The translations under genes were made by a program, and so were the position numbers. Below the pieces are notes generated by a model, which was given only the letters and a program-made list of their open reading frames with translations, was not told the origin of the DNA and searched no databases. A stretch of 33,405 bases of DNA from a virus, in IMG/VR virus record IMGVR_UViG_3300043470_003072, positions 1 to 33,405 of that record. One strand, written 5' to 3'. Of this stretch, positions 21,756 through 30,289 are shown piece after piece (the first letter of the stretch is position 1; each line of letters starts with the position of its first letter).

Positions 21756-24700
21756 ATGTCAGGAAGAAAAGAAATCCCCAGAGAGTTATCCATTTACATC
21801 AACGACCGCCAAGTGATTAACTCACTCGGTGGCGTAACGCGTGAAATTGGGAAAGTAAATTCCGAAATGCGTAACCTAAACAAGAACTCAGCCACCTACG
21901 ACGAAGATTTAAAACGCTTGCAAAAAGATTTAGCGATATTAAAGGATAGACAGGCAGAGTTTAAAGAAGAAATTCAAGCTACTGCCGAAGTTTCCAACGA
22001 AGCCGCAGAAGCGGTTTCTAAAATTTTTATCGGACTTACTTCCGGCAATCTTAATATGGCCAGGGAAGGTATTGAAGGAATTCGCGGTTCGGTTTCCGGA
22101 TTAACAAAATCGGCAATGGCTTTTATAGCTACGCCTATTGGTGCTGCTATTGCAGTATTATCCGGTATTGCTATAGCCGCTAAAGCTGTTTTTGATTTTA
22201 ATAAAGGATTAGAAGAATCAAACAAACAGCTAAAAGCATTAGGAGTTTCAAGTAATGAAATTTCAAAAGTGCGCTCAGAAATTGAAGCTACAGCAGAAAC
22301 ATTCGATAAAGAGTTCAACGAAATTGCCGGTCGTGCTAATAGCTTATCGCAGTCATTTGGTATTTCAATGTCAGAAGCCAACCAAATTATTGCCGAAGGT
22401 TTAGCCAATGGCGGTGCTCAAAACAGTGAGTTTTTAGATAGTCTTGGGGAATATGATGAGTTTTTCTCTAAAGCAGGCTTTTCTGCTCAGGAGTTTATCA
22501 ATATTATCAATACAGGTTTCGAACTAGGTATTTATACGGATAAACTTCCTGATGCGCTAAAAGAAGCAGATTTATCATTAAAAGAACAAACTAAAGCTAG
22601 TAGAGATGCCTTGGTTAACGCATTTGGTGCTTCTTTTACTGATGATGTTTTAAATAAAGTTAGAACCGGTGAATTAACTACTAAGCAAGCTTTACAATCT
22701 ATAGCTGCTGAATCACAAAAAGCACAGCTTTCTCAACAACAACAAGCGCAACTTACAGCAGATATTTTTAAAGGTGCCGGAGAAGATGCCGGTGGTGCAT
22801 TAAAAATATTTCAAGCAATTGGTCAATCTGCTTCTAAAGAAATGTCTGCCACTGCACAAGCCCAACTTGAATTGGTAGAAGCCAATGAACGATTGAATAA
22901 AGCCCAAGCAGAACTTTTTGAGATTGAAGGTTTCGGTTCTATGTGGGATGTAATAAAAGCTAAATCTACAGATGCGCTTTCCAGTATACTGGAGTGGATT
23001 ATAGAGTTGAAAAACGACACTCAACCTTTAATTGATTTAGTTGGGATTTTATTTGTAGTGGCTTGGGAAAACTTAAAAGCAACCACCGAAGTAGTTTTTG
23101 ACTTTATTGGTGGATTGTTTCGCGCAGCTTCCAACACAATTAAAACCTTTGTTGATTTTTTCAAAGCTATTTTTAAAGGTGATTTTGGTGGAGCACTCGA
23201 AGCTATTAAAAATGGTTTCTTTAATCTTGGTGCCATTGTTCGAAATACTTTTGGCGGTATTTACAATGTAATTGTTGGCGCTTTACAAGGAATAGTGAAA
23301 GCGGTTTCTCCTATTTTAGAAAGCCTTGGAATTGATGTAGACAAACTACAGAAAAAGTTAGAAAGCTTTAAGGTTAAAGAAGTAAAGCTTAAAAGCTCTG
23401 GCGGTGGTGATGTGGTAGAAGAAGAAAAGAAAACCACCAAAGCCACCCAGGAAGAATTGTCAAAACAACAAGCCATTCGAGATGAAGCACGTAAAAAAGA
23501 AGAAGCAGAACGCCAAAAGGCTTTAGCCAAAAAGAAAGCAGACGAAGAAAAGGCGGCTAAGGAAGCCCTTGACCGTCAAGTTGCCTTAGCTAACGCTTTG
23601 GCTAGAGTTGCCAAAGCCGAGCTTGACTATTTTATTCTTACCAACAAAGGTAAAGTAGAAACTTCAAAGGAAATTACAGCCGAAATTTTAGCCGCCGAAA
23701 CCAATCGATTAAACGCTATTCAGGAGGCACAACTGGACCAACTTAATAAAGAGCGCGAAGCCAACATTGCTAAAGCCCAACGCGAAGCAAAATCGGTGGA
23801 AGAATTCAACGCCTTGCGCTTGGCTTTTGATACCGAGTACGACAATAAGCGACTTGAAATGGAATCGGCTACTTTGGATGCTATTTCGGCTTTGAAGCGC
23901 ACCAAAGAAGAGCAAGAAAAACAACTTCGCATGGAGCAGTTGGCTTATGATAATGAATTAGCATTATTAGAAGCTCAGTCTACAGAAGAAGCCGCCACTA
24001 TAAAACGCCAACAGCAATACGATAAAGAAGCTGCTGAATACTTTGATGCTTTATCCAAAAAGAAAATCACTTATGAGGAGTATTTAAAATTTATAAATGC
24101 CCTTGATAAGAAAAAAGCCGAAGATGAAAGATTAGCAAAAATTCAAGATGCTGCCAACACTTTAAATGAACTCGGAAAGTTAGCAGATGCCACAGTAGCT
24201 ATTTTTGGGCAAAACAAAGCGGCGGCTTCGGCTACTGCATTAATCAATGGAGGTTTGGCAATTACCGAGATTTTAAAAACACCATCAACATTGCCGGAAC
24301 CATTTGCTTCTATTTCGCGCGGCATTCAAATCACCGCTGCCGGTATTTCAACTGCTAAAGCTATATCGCAAATTAACTCAGCCAAACCACCAAAGCGTGC
24401 TAAGTTCTTTTTTGGTGGTCCAACCGGTAACACTGCAGCGTTTGGCAATGATGAATTTGGCAAAATGACCGGTGTAGTTCACGAAAACGAATGGGTAGCA
24501 CCACAAGCCATGACACAATCACCACGTTATGCTCCGATACTTTCCTATTTAGAAAGCGAACGCCAAAAAATTTACGGTAATAAGTTTGCCGATGGTGGAG
24601 AAGCTTCTCCCGGAACTTTAATTCCAGGAGCAACGATGCAAACTAATGATCCTTTGCTTTCAGCCATCAACCGCTTGAACGCTAATTTAGAATCGGGCAT

Positions 24701-24800
24701 AAAAGCCACGGCGCTTATCGGTTACCAAGATGCCGAAGATATTAAAACCCTTACCGAAGAAACCAGTCAGTCTAACCAAAACGGAACCTTGAACCAATGA
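21756..24800 (+). CDS. Tail tape measure protein
   Basis: 1014 residues, by far the longest gene, starting one base after the preceding stop. It has heptad-rich helices at the N-terminus (LKRLQKDLAILKDRQAEFKE), a hydrophobic segment at about 119-146 (AFIATPIGAAIAVLSGIAIA), a second hydrophobic region about 420-520 including LVGILFVVAWENLKATTEVV, and long charged coils at about 560-830 (repeated AKKKADEEKAAKEA-type sequence). A membrane-active middle with coiled arms is the tape measure plan; its length sets that of the tail. A Gly-rich HENEWVAP segment near 910 is also usual. Confidence 0.93.
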   Translation: MSGRKEIPRELSIYINDRQVINSLGGVTREIGKVNSEMRNLNKNSATYDEDLKRLQKDLAILKDRQAEFKEEIQATAEVSNEAAEAVSKIFIGLTSGNLNMAREGIEGIRGSVSGLTKSAMAFIATPIGAAIAVLSGIAIAAKAVFDFNKGLEESNKQLKALGVSSNEISKVRSEIEATAETFDKEFNEIAGRANSLSQSFGISMSEANQIIAEGLANGGAQNSEFLDSLGEYDEFFSKAGFSAQEFINIINTGFELGIYTDKLPDALKEADLSLKEQTKASRDALVNAFGASFTDDVLNKVRTGELTTKQALQSIAAESQKAQLSQQQQAQLTADIFKGAGEDAGGALKIFQAIGQSASKEMSATAQAQLELVEANERLNKAQAELFEIEGFGSMWDVIKAKSTDALSSILEWIIELKNDTQPLIDLVGILFVVAWENLKATTEVVFDFIGGLFRAASNTIKTFVDFFKAIFKGDFGGALEAIKNGFFNLGAIVRNTFGGIYNVIVGALQGIVKAVSPILESLGIDVDKLQKKLESFKVKEVKLKSSGGGDVVEEEKKTTKATQEELSKQQAIRDEARKKEEAERQKALAKKKADEEKAAKEALDRQVALANALARVAKAELDYFILTNKGKVETSKEITAEILAAETNRLNAIQEAQLDQLNKEREANIAKAQREAKSVEEFNALRLAFDTEYDNKRLEMESATLDAISALKRTKEEQEKQLRMEQLAYDNELALLEAQSTEEAATIKRQQQYDKEAAEYFDALSKKKITYEEYLKFINALDKKKAEDERLAKIQDAANTLNELGKLADATVAIFGQNKAAASATALINGGLAITEILKTPSTLPEPFASISRGIQITAAGISTAKAISQINSAKPPKRAKFFFGGPTGNTAAFGNDEFGKMTGVVHENEWVAPQAMTQSPRYAPILSYLESERQKIYGNKFADGGEASPGTLIPGATMQTNDPLLSAINRLNANLESGIKATALIGYQDAEDIKTLTEETSQSNQNGTLNQ

Positions 24801-26140
24801 TAACAATTAACGCAGCACCATCGGCAAATAAAATTATTTTAGATGGAAATGATACCATTATTTCTGTGACTTCCTCTAATGGGGTTGGACACTATTTTCG
24901 TGCGGAAATAAGTATTGATGATGAGCTTTTTGACACTCAGTCCTGGAGCCGTTTTGATAACTATAGTGCTAACAAAAATTTAAAAGCCTTATACAAAGAT
25001 TACTTTGAAACGGTTTTCAATCAAACTTTTACTCCGGGCGTTACAGAGCAAACCCATCTTAAAAAGAAAGTGTCAATCACTATCAAAGAATTTCTAATGT
25101 CGGATGATACAGAAGTAGCATTGGTTACACTTGCAGACTTTTATGTGATGTATAACGCCAAACCGGCTTCATTTTCTGATTCGGTTAAAGCAGCTTTTTT
25201 AGGACTAGATGCTCCTAAAATGTTGGTGCCTGTAAACGGAAAGATAAGCGTTCCGGTTTATACCAACACTGCTTCGCAAACGGTTGTGTTTACTTTAAAA
25301 GACAATTTCAACAATACTGTACACACACACACGGTAAGCAGTGGTACAGCCAAAAAAATATTTTTGTACAACTTTGATTTGAGCAATCATACTTTTGCCG
25401 AACTAACTACTCATTTTATTTTGTCTGTTACGGTAGGTTCTACTACAATAACACAGGCTTATCGCTATTTAAAACACCCTGATTTCACGGTTAAGGAAAT
25501 CGCTTTCTTAAACAATTTCGGTTATTTTGTTTACGCCTACCTAGACGGACAATTAAGTGTTGACAAAGGACTCAATGTAGAAAGCTTTGAACAAGAAGGT
25601 GGCATTGAAAAAGTTTTCGAAATTAACGAAGAAGACACTTACACCATTAACACCGGTTCGCTTTTAGCTTCTGAAAAAGCAATCATTACCCAAATTGCTA
25701 CTTCTTTACAAACAAAGCTTTTTTATAACAACGCCTGGTTGGAATTAGTTACCAATATTAAAAAAGTAAAAACCTACCAAGACCGCTTGAATAACTATTC
25801 AGAAAGCTTGTTGTTTAAACTAAATTCCAACAAAAGTGTTGCCAATAATTTTTATGAAGAAATTGAAGATCCTGTTATAAATTTTAATGATTTAGAATCA
25901 ACGGATGCTCGAAACTTTACGTTTTACTTTGACTTGAATTTTCCGCTTTACAATTTAGTAGTACAAGGCAAAGTTGGCGATGATTGGTTGGATGCAGAAA
26001 ACCTTCCAACAACAAGTCCGGCTACAATTTATGTTCCTTTTTATTGCAGAATATTTAGGCTTAAATCTATTTACAACGGAGTTAGTGTATATTCTAATGA
26101 AATCAATAATCCTTTTGCATCATGGGAATCATCAGAATAG
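24797..26140 (+). CDS. Tail tip / distal tail protein (probable)
   Basis: 447 residues, beginning with ATG overlapping the tape measure stop (ATGA). Largely beta-sheet, with repeated immunoglobulin-like strand patterns (for example VPVYTNTASQTVVFTLKDNF and NYSESLLFKLNSNKSVANNF). Ser/Thr- and Asn-rich. No membrane segments. Genes immediately after the tape measure usually encode the distal tail protein; here it is larger than the classic form, suggesting added carbohydrate-binding modules. Its stop is overlapped by the next start (19 bases). Confidence 0.6.
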   Translation: MITINAAPSANKIILDGNDTIISVTSSNGVGHYFRAEISIDDELFDTQSWSRFDNYSANKNLKALYKDYFETVFNQTFTPGVTEQTHLKKKVSITIKEFLMSDDTEVALVTLADFYVMYNAKPASFSDSVKAAFLGLDAPKMLVPVNGKISVPVYTNTASQTVVFTLKDNFNNTVHTHTVSSGTAKKIFLYNFDLSNHTFAELTTHFILSVTVGSTTITQAYRYLKHPDFTVKEIAFLNNFGYFVYAYLDGQLSVDKGLNVESFEQEGGIEKVFEINEEDTYTINTGSLLASEKAIITQIATSLQTKLFYNNAWLELVTNIKKVKTYQDRLNNYSESLLFKLNSNKSVANNFYEEIEDPVINFNDLESTDARNFTFYFDLNFPLYNLVVQGKVGDDWLDAENLPTTSPATIYVPFYCRIFRLKSIYNGVSVYSNEINNPFASWESSE

Positions 26141-28032
26141 TAAAAGACGGCATCGAGTTGTCTTATGTTAAGGAAACACTTAGCATTAGAAAAGAAAACA
26201 ACTCGTTAATCCGAGATTTAAAAATTTCGCACACCAACTTTCCGTTTCTATTGCCTGAAAACAAAAACTTAAAACTGGCTTTAGGTCCGCGCGACATTAC
26301 ATCTTTGAATAAAACCAAAACCGTTACTGTGCAAGTTTATGAAAACGATGTGCTTTACAGTGGTGAGCTTCAAATTTTATCCTATTTAAAAGGATACAGA
26401 AAAGCAAATCTTAAGTTTGCTTCTCCGGTATTAAGCATCATGAATAAAAAAATTTCCGACTTTATGCCAAAAATTTCTGTTACAGGAGCCACCACCGGAA
26501 TTCCTGATTATGTAACAGAAAGCGATACAGTATTTACCGGCGATGCATCATGGCCAACTTATGTTGCCGGACACATCAACCAAGGGTTTCCTGCAGTTAA
26601 ATGGAATTTCCCAACCATGTTGTGGAGAAATAAATTTGGCGAAAACTTAGAATCCGATGATGCCTGGATAAACTACAAGCAAAAGGTGAACCTTTTTATA
26701 GAAGATGTTTTTCAATTAAATACTTATGAGTATGTAACACCAGGGGAAATTGAAGTAGTCAATCAAAACGTGCCAATGCCACAAGTTTATTTGCTTTCTC
26801 CTTTGTTTTATGCATTGCAGAGTTTGGGTTTTGAATACTCGGGCAATTTTGTGACCAATGCTTTTATAAAAAAAATCATGTTACTGTCTTTTAAAGACAA
26901 CTTGACTAAAGTGCTTTTAAAAACCACTAATACAGATATTATTTGGGATGGAGCTTGGAGTACTTTTTTAATTGGCGTAATTCCATTTAATAGAAAAAGA
27001 GAAATAAGAGACATCACAGAAAGTGGTACTTATTCAATATCAATCAACTTCACGTTGGCAGCAGTAAGCACTATTTATCCGGCTTCTTTTTACACTAGGG
27101 TTGTGGTAAGAAGATACCAAAATATCATTGGATGGGTGGAAACTGACAACGAGGTTGTGTTTAGAAGAAAAAACCAAACGTCCGGCGAAGTTATTGAAGG
27201 CGAATTCACGATGGATTTTATTGCCGGTGATCGTATTTATTTCGACTTTGATTGCGTTCAAGAAGTAATGCCACTTTCTTATACTATTGGTTATAGAATA
27301 GGTAATGGTGACAAAGATTTTTATCAAATGCACCCAACGATTGATTTGGGAAGATATTTGCCTAATTGGACAGTTGCAACCTATTTAAACAACATTAAAA
27401 ACTGGTTTAACTTAAAGTTTGATATTGATGATTTAAGTAAAAAAGTAAGTTTAAATTTCAATGAAGATTGGCTTAAAAATCAGCAACCACAAGTATTAAG
27501 AAAATCAATGGCAATAAAATCTTATGATCCAAAGCCAATTGATTCTGTTCTTTTAAAATTTGAAAACGATGAAGATACAGCTATTTGGATAGATGACTCC
27601 GGAGCTGATATTTTCACCAATCAAGAAAGTTTCAATAATGAAGTTTATGACTGTAAATTTAAGTTTGTGCCAAATGAGAACTCAACAGCATTACTTTCTG
27701 AAGCTTTAGAAGACAAATCGGGAGTTGGTTTAATGATTTATGATGAACAAGCTGCTCCTTTAATTTCTGAATCTTATAATGGAAAAACTTTAAAAATTGA
27801 AGGTGCCGGCGGTATCTACGAAAGCTACTGGAAGTTATTCATTAGATTTCGTTTAAACGCTTCCGTTATTGAAATGGAAGGCGCATTTACCAAAACTGAA
27901 ATAGGTAAGTTTATCAAAGCCGAAAGGATATACACCAATAACCAAGACTGCATAGTTTCCTTACTGGAATACAAGGAACTGAATTCCGATTATTATCGAG
28001 TAACCTTTAAAGTTGAAACCTTTAACTTATAA
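26122..28032 (+). CDS. Tail tip hub / baseplate protein (probable)
   Basis: 636 residues, last gene of the tail unit, starting within the previous gene. N-terminal part begins MGIIRIVKDGIELSYVKETL, followed by LPENKNLKLALGPRDITSLN, and the central domain (about 100-400) is strand-rich. The C-terminal domain includes NYWKLFIRFRLNAS-type strand pairs. This matches the order tape measure, distal tail, hub, found in siphophages; the hub joins the tail tube to receptor-binding parts. No lysozyme or protease motif is visible. Confidence 0.6.
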   Translation: MGIIRIVKDGIELSYVKETLSIRKENNSLIRDLKISHTNFPFLLPENKNLKLALGPRDITSLNKTKTVTVQVYENDVLYSGELQILSYLKGYRKANLKFASPVLSIMNKKISDFMPKISVTGATTGIPDYVTESDTVFTGDASWPTYVAGHINQGFPAVKWNFPTMLWRNKFGENLESDDAWINYKQKVNLFIEDVFQLNTYEYVTPGEIEVVNQNVPMPQVYLLSPLFYALQSLGFEYSGNFVTNAFIKKIMLLSFKDNLTKVLLKTTNTDIIWDGAWSTFLIGVIPFNRKREIRDITESGTYSISINFTLAAVSTIYPASFYTRVVVRRYQNIIGWVETDNEVVFRRKNQTSGEVIEGEFTMDFIAGDRIYFDFDCVQEVMPLSYTIGYRIGNGDKDFYQMHPTIDLGRYLPNWTVATYLNNIKNWFNLKFDIDDLSKKVSLNFNEDWLKNQQPQVLRKSMAIKSYDPKPIDSVLLKFENDEDTAIWIDDSGADIFTNQESFNNEVYDCKFKFVPNENSTALLSEALEDKSGVGLMIYDEQAAPLISESYNGKTLKIEGAGGIYESYWKLFIRFRLNASVIEMEGAFTKTEIGKFIKAERIYTNNQDCIVSLLEYKELNSDYYRVTFKVETFNL

Positions 28033-28033
28033 A

Positions 28034-28061
28034 AAAAAGCCAATCAGTCGATTGGCTTTTT
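28034..28061. terminator. Bidirectional terminator between tail unit and integrase
   Basis: AAAAAGCCAATC (28034-28045) and GATTGGCTTTTT (28050-28061) form a perfect 12-bp stem with loop AGTC. It has T-runs in both directions and serves the converging tail unit (+) and integrase (-). It overlaps the integrase stop at 28044-28046. Confidence 0.88.
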
Positions 28062-29255
28062 GGTTAGTATATCATCCATACTCATAATCTCTGCATTGGT
28101 GATGCTCTCCACGATATGTACATAAATCATAGTTTCTGTTATTTTGGAATGCCCAAGTAGTTTTTGCAAGTTCACAACATTGCCACCCGACAATAAGTAG
28201 TTTGTAGCAAAAGTATGTCGCGCCACGTGAAAAGAAACTTTTTTAGTAATGCCACAAATTTTTGAGATAAACTTCAATTCGCGGTTAATGTATTCGCCGG
28301 TAAATTTGCCAAAGAAAACTACTTCAGAATCAATAAAGCTTTTTGCGGTTTTATTAAGCATTATTTTTTGAATCTTATCTGTTTTTTCTGCGGTAAAAAA
28401 CAACATATCACCTACTATATTATCAGCAGTTATTTTTTGAATATCGGAAATTCGCAATCCGGTAAAGCAAGAAAAGAGGAACCGTGCCAAAATAGCTTTA
28501 TGGGTTGCATTTATAAAATTGCTACCGAAGTAATCGTTTAGCTTAACTAATTCCTCTTTAGTCAAGAACACTCGGTCGCTTTTAAATTGCCGGTATTTGA
28601 TGTCGCTGTATAATATAGGAGTGATTATGCCGCGTGAGTTTGCTAAATGCAAGTATTTTTTAAAGGACTTTAAAAACGATGAAACCGTGTTTTCCTGGTT
28701 GTTAAGTGATTTTTTAAAATAGGCTGTTAGCTTATCAATAAACTGCTGATCTATTTCGTAAAAGAAAACCGTTTTTTTAAATTCCTTCAATTTGTTAAGC
28801 ATAGTAATTTGTTGTCGGTAAGTTCCGGGCTTTAGCTTTTGCTTTTGGTTTTCCATTTCCAGTTCCCAAAACTTACAAAAATCCAATCGAGAAGTTGGGT
28901 TATTATATTCATGGATTAATTTTTCCATTGTCAAAACCTGGTTGCCTAGTCTGTAGTTTACTTCAATACTATTAATACTGGAGAGTTCCTTTTCAATAAT
29001 TAAATTATAATCGTTGTAAAAATAATCTCCTGCTTTAACGCGCTGCTTTTTCTTATCGAAGTTTTCAGGTTTTACCGAAATATTCAAAGGAAAGCGTTTT
29101 CGCTTTCCAGCCAAGAAAATTTGTAAAAACAAAGCACAGGTTCCATCGGCGCGAACATAATCGGTTTTGATAAAAACTTTCGCAGTTAACTTCCCACTAA
29201 AATTCATTGGGTAGTTTGTTGGGAAGTTTTGGTGTAAAAATGTGGATAATGACAT
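28044..29255 (-). CDS. int: Tyrosine integrase
   Basis: 403 residues (387 if it begins at the second ATG, MNFSGK). N-terminal arm-type domain (about 20-110) typical of Bacteroidetes integrases: VFIKTDYVRADGTCALFLQI. SAM-like core-binding domain about 120-215. Catalytic domain with all residues: Arg268 in GLRISD, Lys291 in EKTDK, His343 and Arg346 in HVAR, His369 in LLGHSK, Tyr378 in MIYVHI. Converges on the tail unit through a shared terminator. The repeat at 29292 upstream of it is a possible core site. No excisionase is recognisable. Confidence 0.94.
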   Translation of the reverse strand: MSLSTFLHQNFPTNYPMNFSGKLTAKVFIKTDYVRADGTCALFLQIFLAGKRKRFPLNISVKPENFDKKKQRVKAGDYFYNDYNLIIEKELSSINSIEVNYRLGNQVLTMEKLIHEYNNPTSRLDFCKFWELEMENQKQKLKPGTYRQQITMLNKLKEFKKTVFFYEIDQQFIDKLTAYFKKSLNNQENTVSSFLKSFKKYLHLANSRGIITPILYSDIKYRQFKSDRVFLTKEELVKLNDYFGSNFINATHKAILARFLFSCFTGLRISDIQKITADNIVGDMLFFTAEKTDKIQKIMLNKTAKSFIDSEVVFFGKFTGEYINRELKFISKICGITKKVSFHVARHTFATNYLLSGGNVVNLQKLLGHSKITETMIYVHIVESITNAEIMSMDDILTKKPID

Positions 29256-29291
29256 AGTATGTAAATTTTACGGTTAGCCCTAAAACACTTG

Positions 29292-29331
29292 AGGCGCAAG
29301 GCTTTCCGTTAAATTGGAAAGACTTGCGCCT
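29292..29331. repeat. Inverted repeat with 8-base spacer upstream of integrase
   Basis: Arms AGGCGCAAG, mismatch G, CTTTCC (29292-29307) and GGAAAG, mismatch A, CTTGCGCCT (29316-29331) around GTTAAATT (29308-29315). Each arm has 16 bases with one mismatch. Such a design is seen in tyrosine recombinase core sites, where two recombinase-binding arms flank a 6-8 base crossover region, and in RNA hairpins. No T-run follows, so it is not a terminator. It is GC-richer than its surroundings. Confidence 0.7.
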
Positions 29332-29362
29332 TAGTAGTAGTGACCTCGACTGTATTACAACA

Positions 29363-29539
29363 TCATTCATTTGCTCCTTTGTTTTTAAGGCTATCAAAAT
29401 CCTTGGGTAGTTTATGGGTAGTGATATCGTTTTCAATGATTTCTTCTAAGCGCATAATTAACTCTGAACTGCTATCGCTGATCTCAATTTGCAAAACAAA
29501 TTCTTCTGTTTTTTTTTCAGATTTGTTATTTTTTTTCAT
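29363..29539 (-). CDS. Small acidic protein between repressor and integrase
   Basis: 58 residues from the ATG at 29539 (a second ATG at 29542 directly upstream is in frame and equally possible). The sequence runs MKKNNKSEKKTEEFVLQIEI, then an amphipathic helical stretch rich in Glu and Leu (SELIMRLEEIIENDITTHKL), ending KNKGANE. It begins inside the last codons of the repressor gene (ATGATG overlapping), so it is translationally coupled. No family recognised. Possibilities are an excisionase-like helper or repressor partner, both unproved. Confidence 0.55.
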   Translation of the reverse strand: MKKNNKSEKKTEEFVLQIEISDSSSELIMRLEEIIENDITTHKLPKDFDSLKNKGANE

Positions 29540-29894
29540 CATTGACTATTTCTAATACCTTTTTTCTGATACTTTTTTTGTCTAAATACACTAAAAAAGT
29601 GTTTTCAACAGGATCTTTACTGTACTCGGAACCGCTTTCTTGTAAGCTTTTAAGATTATCGTCTATATCATAAATGATTATTTCCTGCTTTCCTTTGCCA
29701 TAAAGCAGCCAATTCACATTCAAATCGGGGAAAATATCAACTAGCTTATTTAGAATATTAATACCCAATTCTCTTTTATCCCTACAAATAGGGTGAATAG
29801 AGTTATACAACAAATTATTTTTTTCGCAAAACTCTTTGATTTTAATTCCTTGTTTTTCAATTAAATAGGTTAATCTCTTTCCGGTTGTATTCAT
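29526..29894 (-). CDS. Phage repressor with helix-turn-helix
   Basis: 122 residues. N-terminal HTH of the XRE type: LIEKQGIKIKEFCEKNNLLY (recognition region to about 40), then an ILNKLVDIFPDLNVNWLLYG stretch (about 45-64), a hallmark of Bacteroidetes phage repressors. The C-terminal half (about 65-122) is acidic with strand-rich SEYSKDPVENTFLVYLDKKS and likely mediates dimerisation. It lacks a LexA/peptidase-like Ser-Lys pair, so is probably not RecA-cleaved. It is transcribed leftward, divergently from the early genes, from a gap holding two palindromes. Confidence 0.78.
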   Translation of the reverse strand: MNTTGKRLTYLIEKQGIKIKEFCEKNNLLYNSIHPICRDKRELGINILNKLVDIFPDLNVNWLLYGKGKQEIIIYDIDDNLKSLQESGSEYSKDPVENTFLVYLDKKSIRKKVLEIVNDEKK

Positions 29895-29912
29895 TTTTTT
29901 TATAAAAAAGTA

Positions 29913-29934
29913 ATCATAAATGATATTTTATATC
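29913..29934. promoter_or_regulatory. Candidate operator palindromes
   Basis: ATCATAAATGAT (29913-29924) is ATCAT/ATGAT around AA; GATATTTTATATC (29922-29934) is GATAT/ATATC around TTT. They overlap by three bases and lie between the repressor start and the promoter at 29944, where a repressor would control both directions. A weak TACTTTTT box on the minus strand at 29905-29912 would give the repressor a nearly leaderless message. Confidence 0.45.
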
Positions 29935-29943
29935 TTTTTTGAT

Positions 29944-29951
29944 TATATTTG
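29944..29951 (+). promoter_or_regulatory. Early promoter (-7 box TATATTTG)
   Basis: TATATTTG is a perfect TAnnTTTG, in the extended form TATTTGTAC shared with late promoters A and B. It faces the Cro-sized gene at 30021 and has no TGTCCTA. Two palindromes lie immediately upstream. Likely the repressor-controlled rightward early promoter. Confidence 0.6.
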
Positions 29952-30020
29952 TACTTGTAAAACGGCAATTATTACTCGCAAATTTAAGCCAAATTTATAA
30001 AACATCAATAGCAGATTTCT

Positions 30021-30263
30021 ATGATAACCTCTAAAGACAAACAAAAACTTAAGCACATTCCTTATCGAAATGCAAAATTGATACAAGAAATTTTGAAAGA
30101 ACTTGGAAAGCGAGTTTACTCTCCAAAAACCATTGCAAATGTATTTCGTGGCGAACATGAAAACCTTGATATAGAAGAAGCTTTCTACATTTTAAACAAA
30201 CGCATTGCGCTTAGAAAAAAGAAAATAAAAAAACCCGAAGCTGTAACTCCGGGTTCTATTTGA
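30021..30263 (+). CDS. Cro-sized DNA-binding protein (probable)
   Basis: 80 residues, basic. A helix-turn-helix-like segment runs from about 20 to 58: LIQEILKELGKRVYSPKTIA then NVFRGEHENLDIEEAFYILN, where SPKTIANVFRG resembles the recognition helix. C-terminus is lysine-rich (RKKKIKKPEA). It is the first rightward gene from the divergent control region, the location of Cro or antirepressor genes. ATG at 30021 leaves a leader of about 60 bases. The 3' end overlaps a hairpin that is a terminator for the opposite strand. Confidence 0.6.
   Translation: MITSKDKQKLKHIPYRNAKLIQEILKELGKRVYSPKTIANVFRGEHENLDIEEAFYILNKRIALRKKKIKKPEAVTPGSI
30225..30255 (-). terminator. Terminator facing left inside the Cro-sized gene
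   Basis: AACCCGAAG (30232-30240) and CTCCGGGTT (30247-30255) form a nine-base stem with one mismatch, loop CTGTAA. Read on the minus strand the stem is followed by TTTTTTTA (opposite the A-run at 30226-30233), a good Rho-independent form. On the plus strand the run is only TTCTATTT. It would stop antisense transcription entering the lysogeny control region. Confidence 0.6.
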
Positions 30264-30289
30264 TTATTAACCTTTAAAAGATTAACGTT

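Noticed and set aside
21974-22408. Minus-strand frame opposite the tape measure
   Set aside because: Mirrors the Ala-rich coding strand and has no start context or neighbours.
29197-29370. Minus-strand frame of 57 codons starting at ATGAATGA
   Set aside because: It is made largely of the inverted repeat and the integrase leader, overlaps the integrase start, and its protein (Ser/Arg/Cys/Leu mix) looks non-coding. The overlap of its ATG with the previous stop keeps it only a remote possibility.
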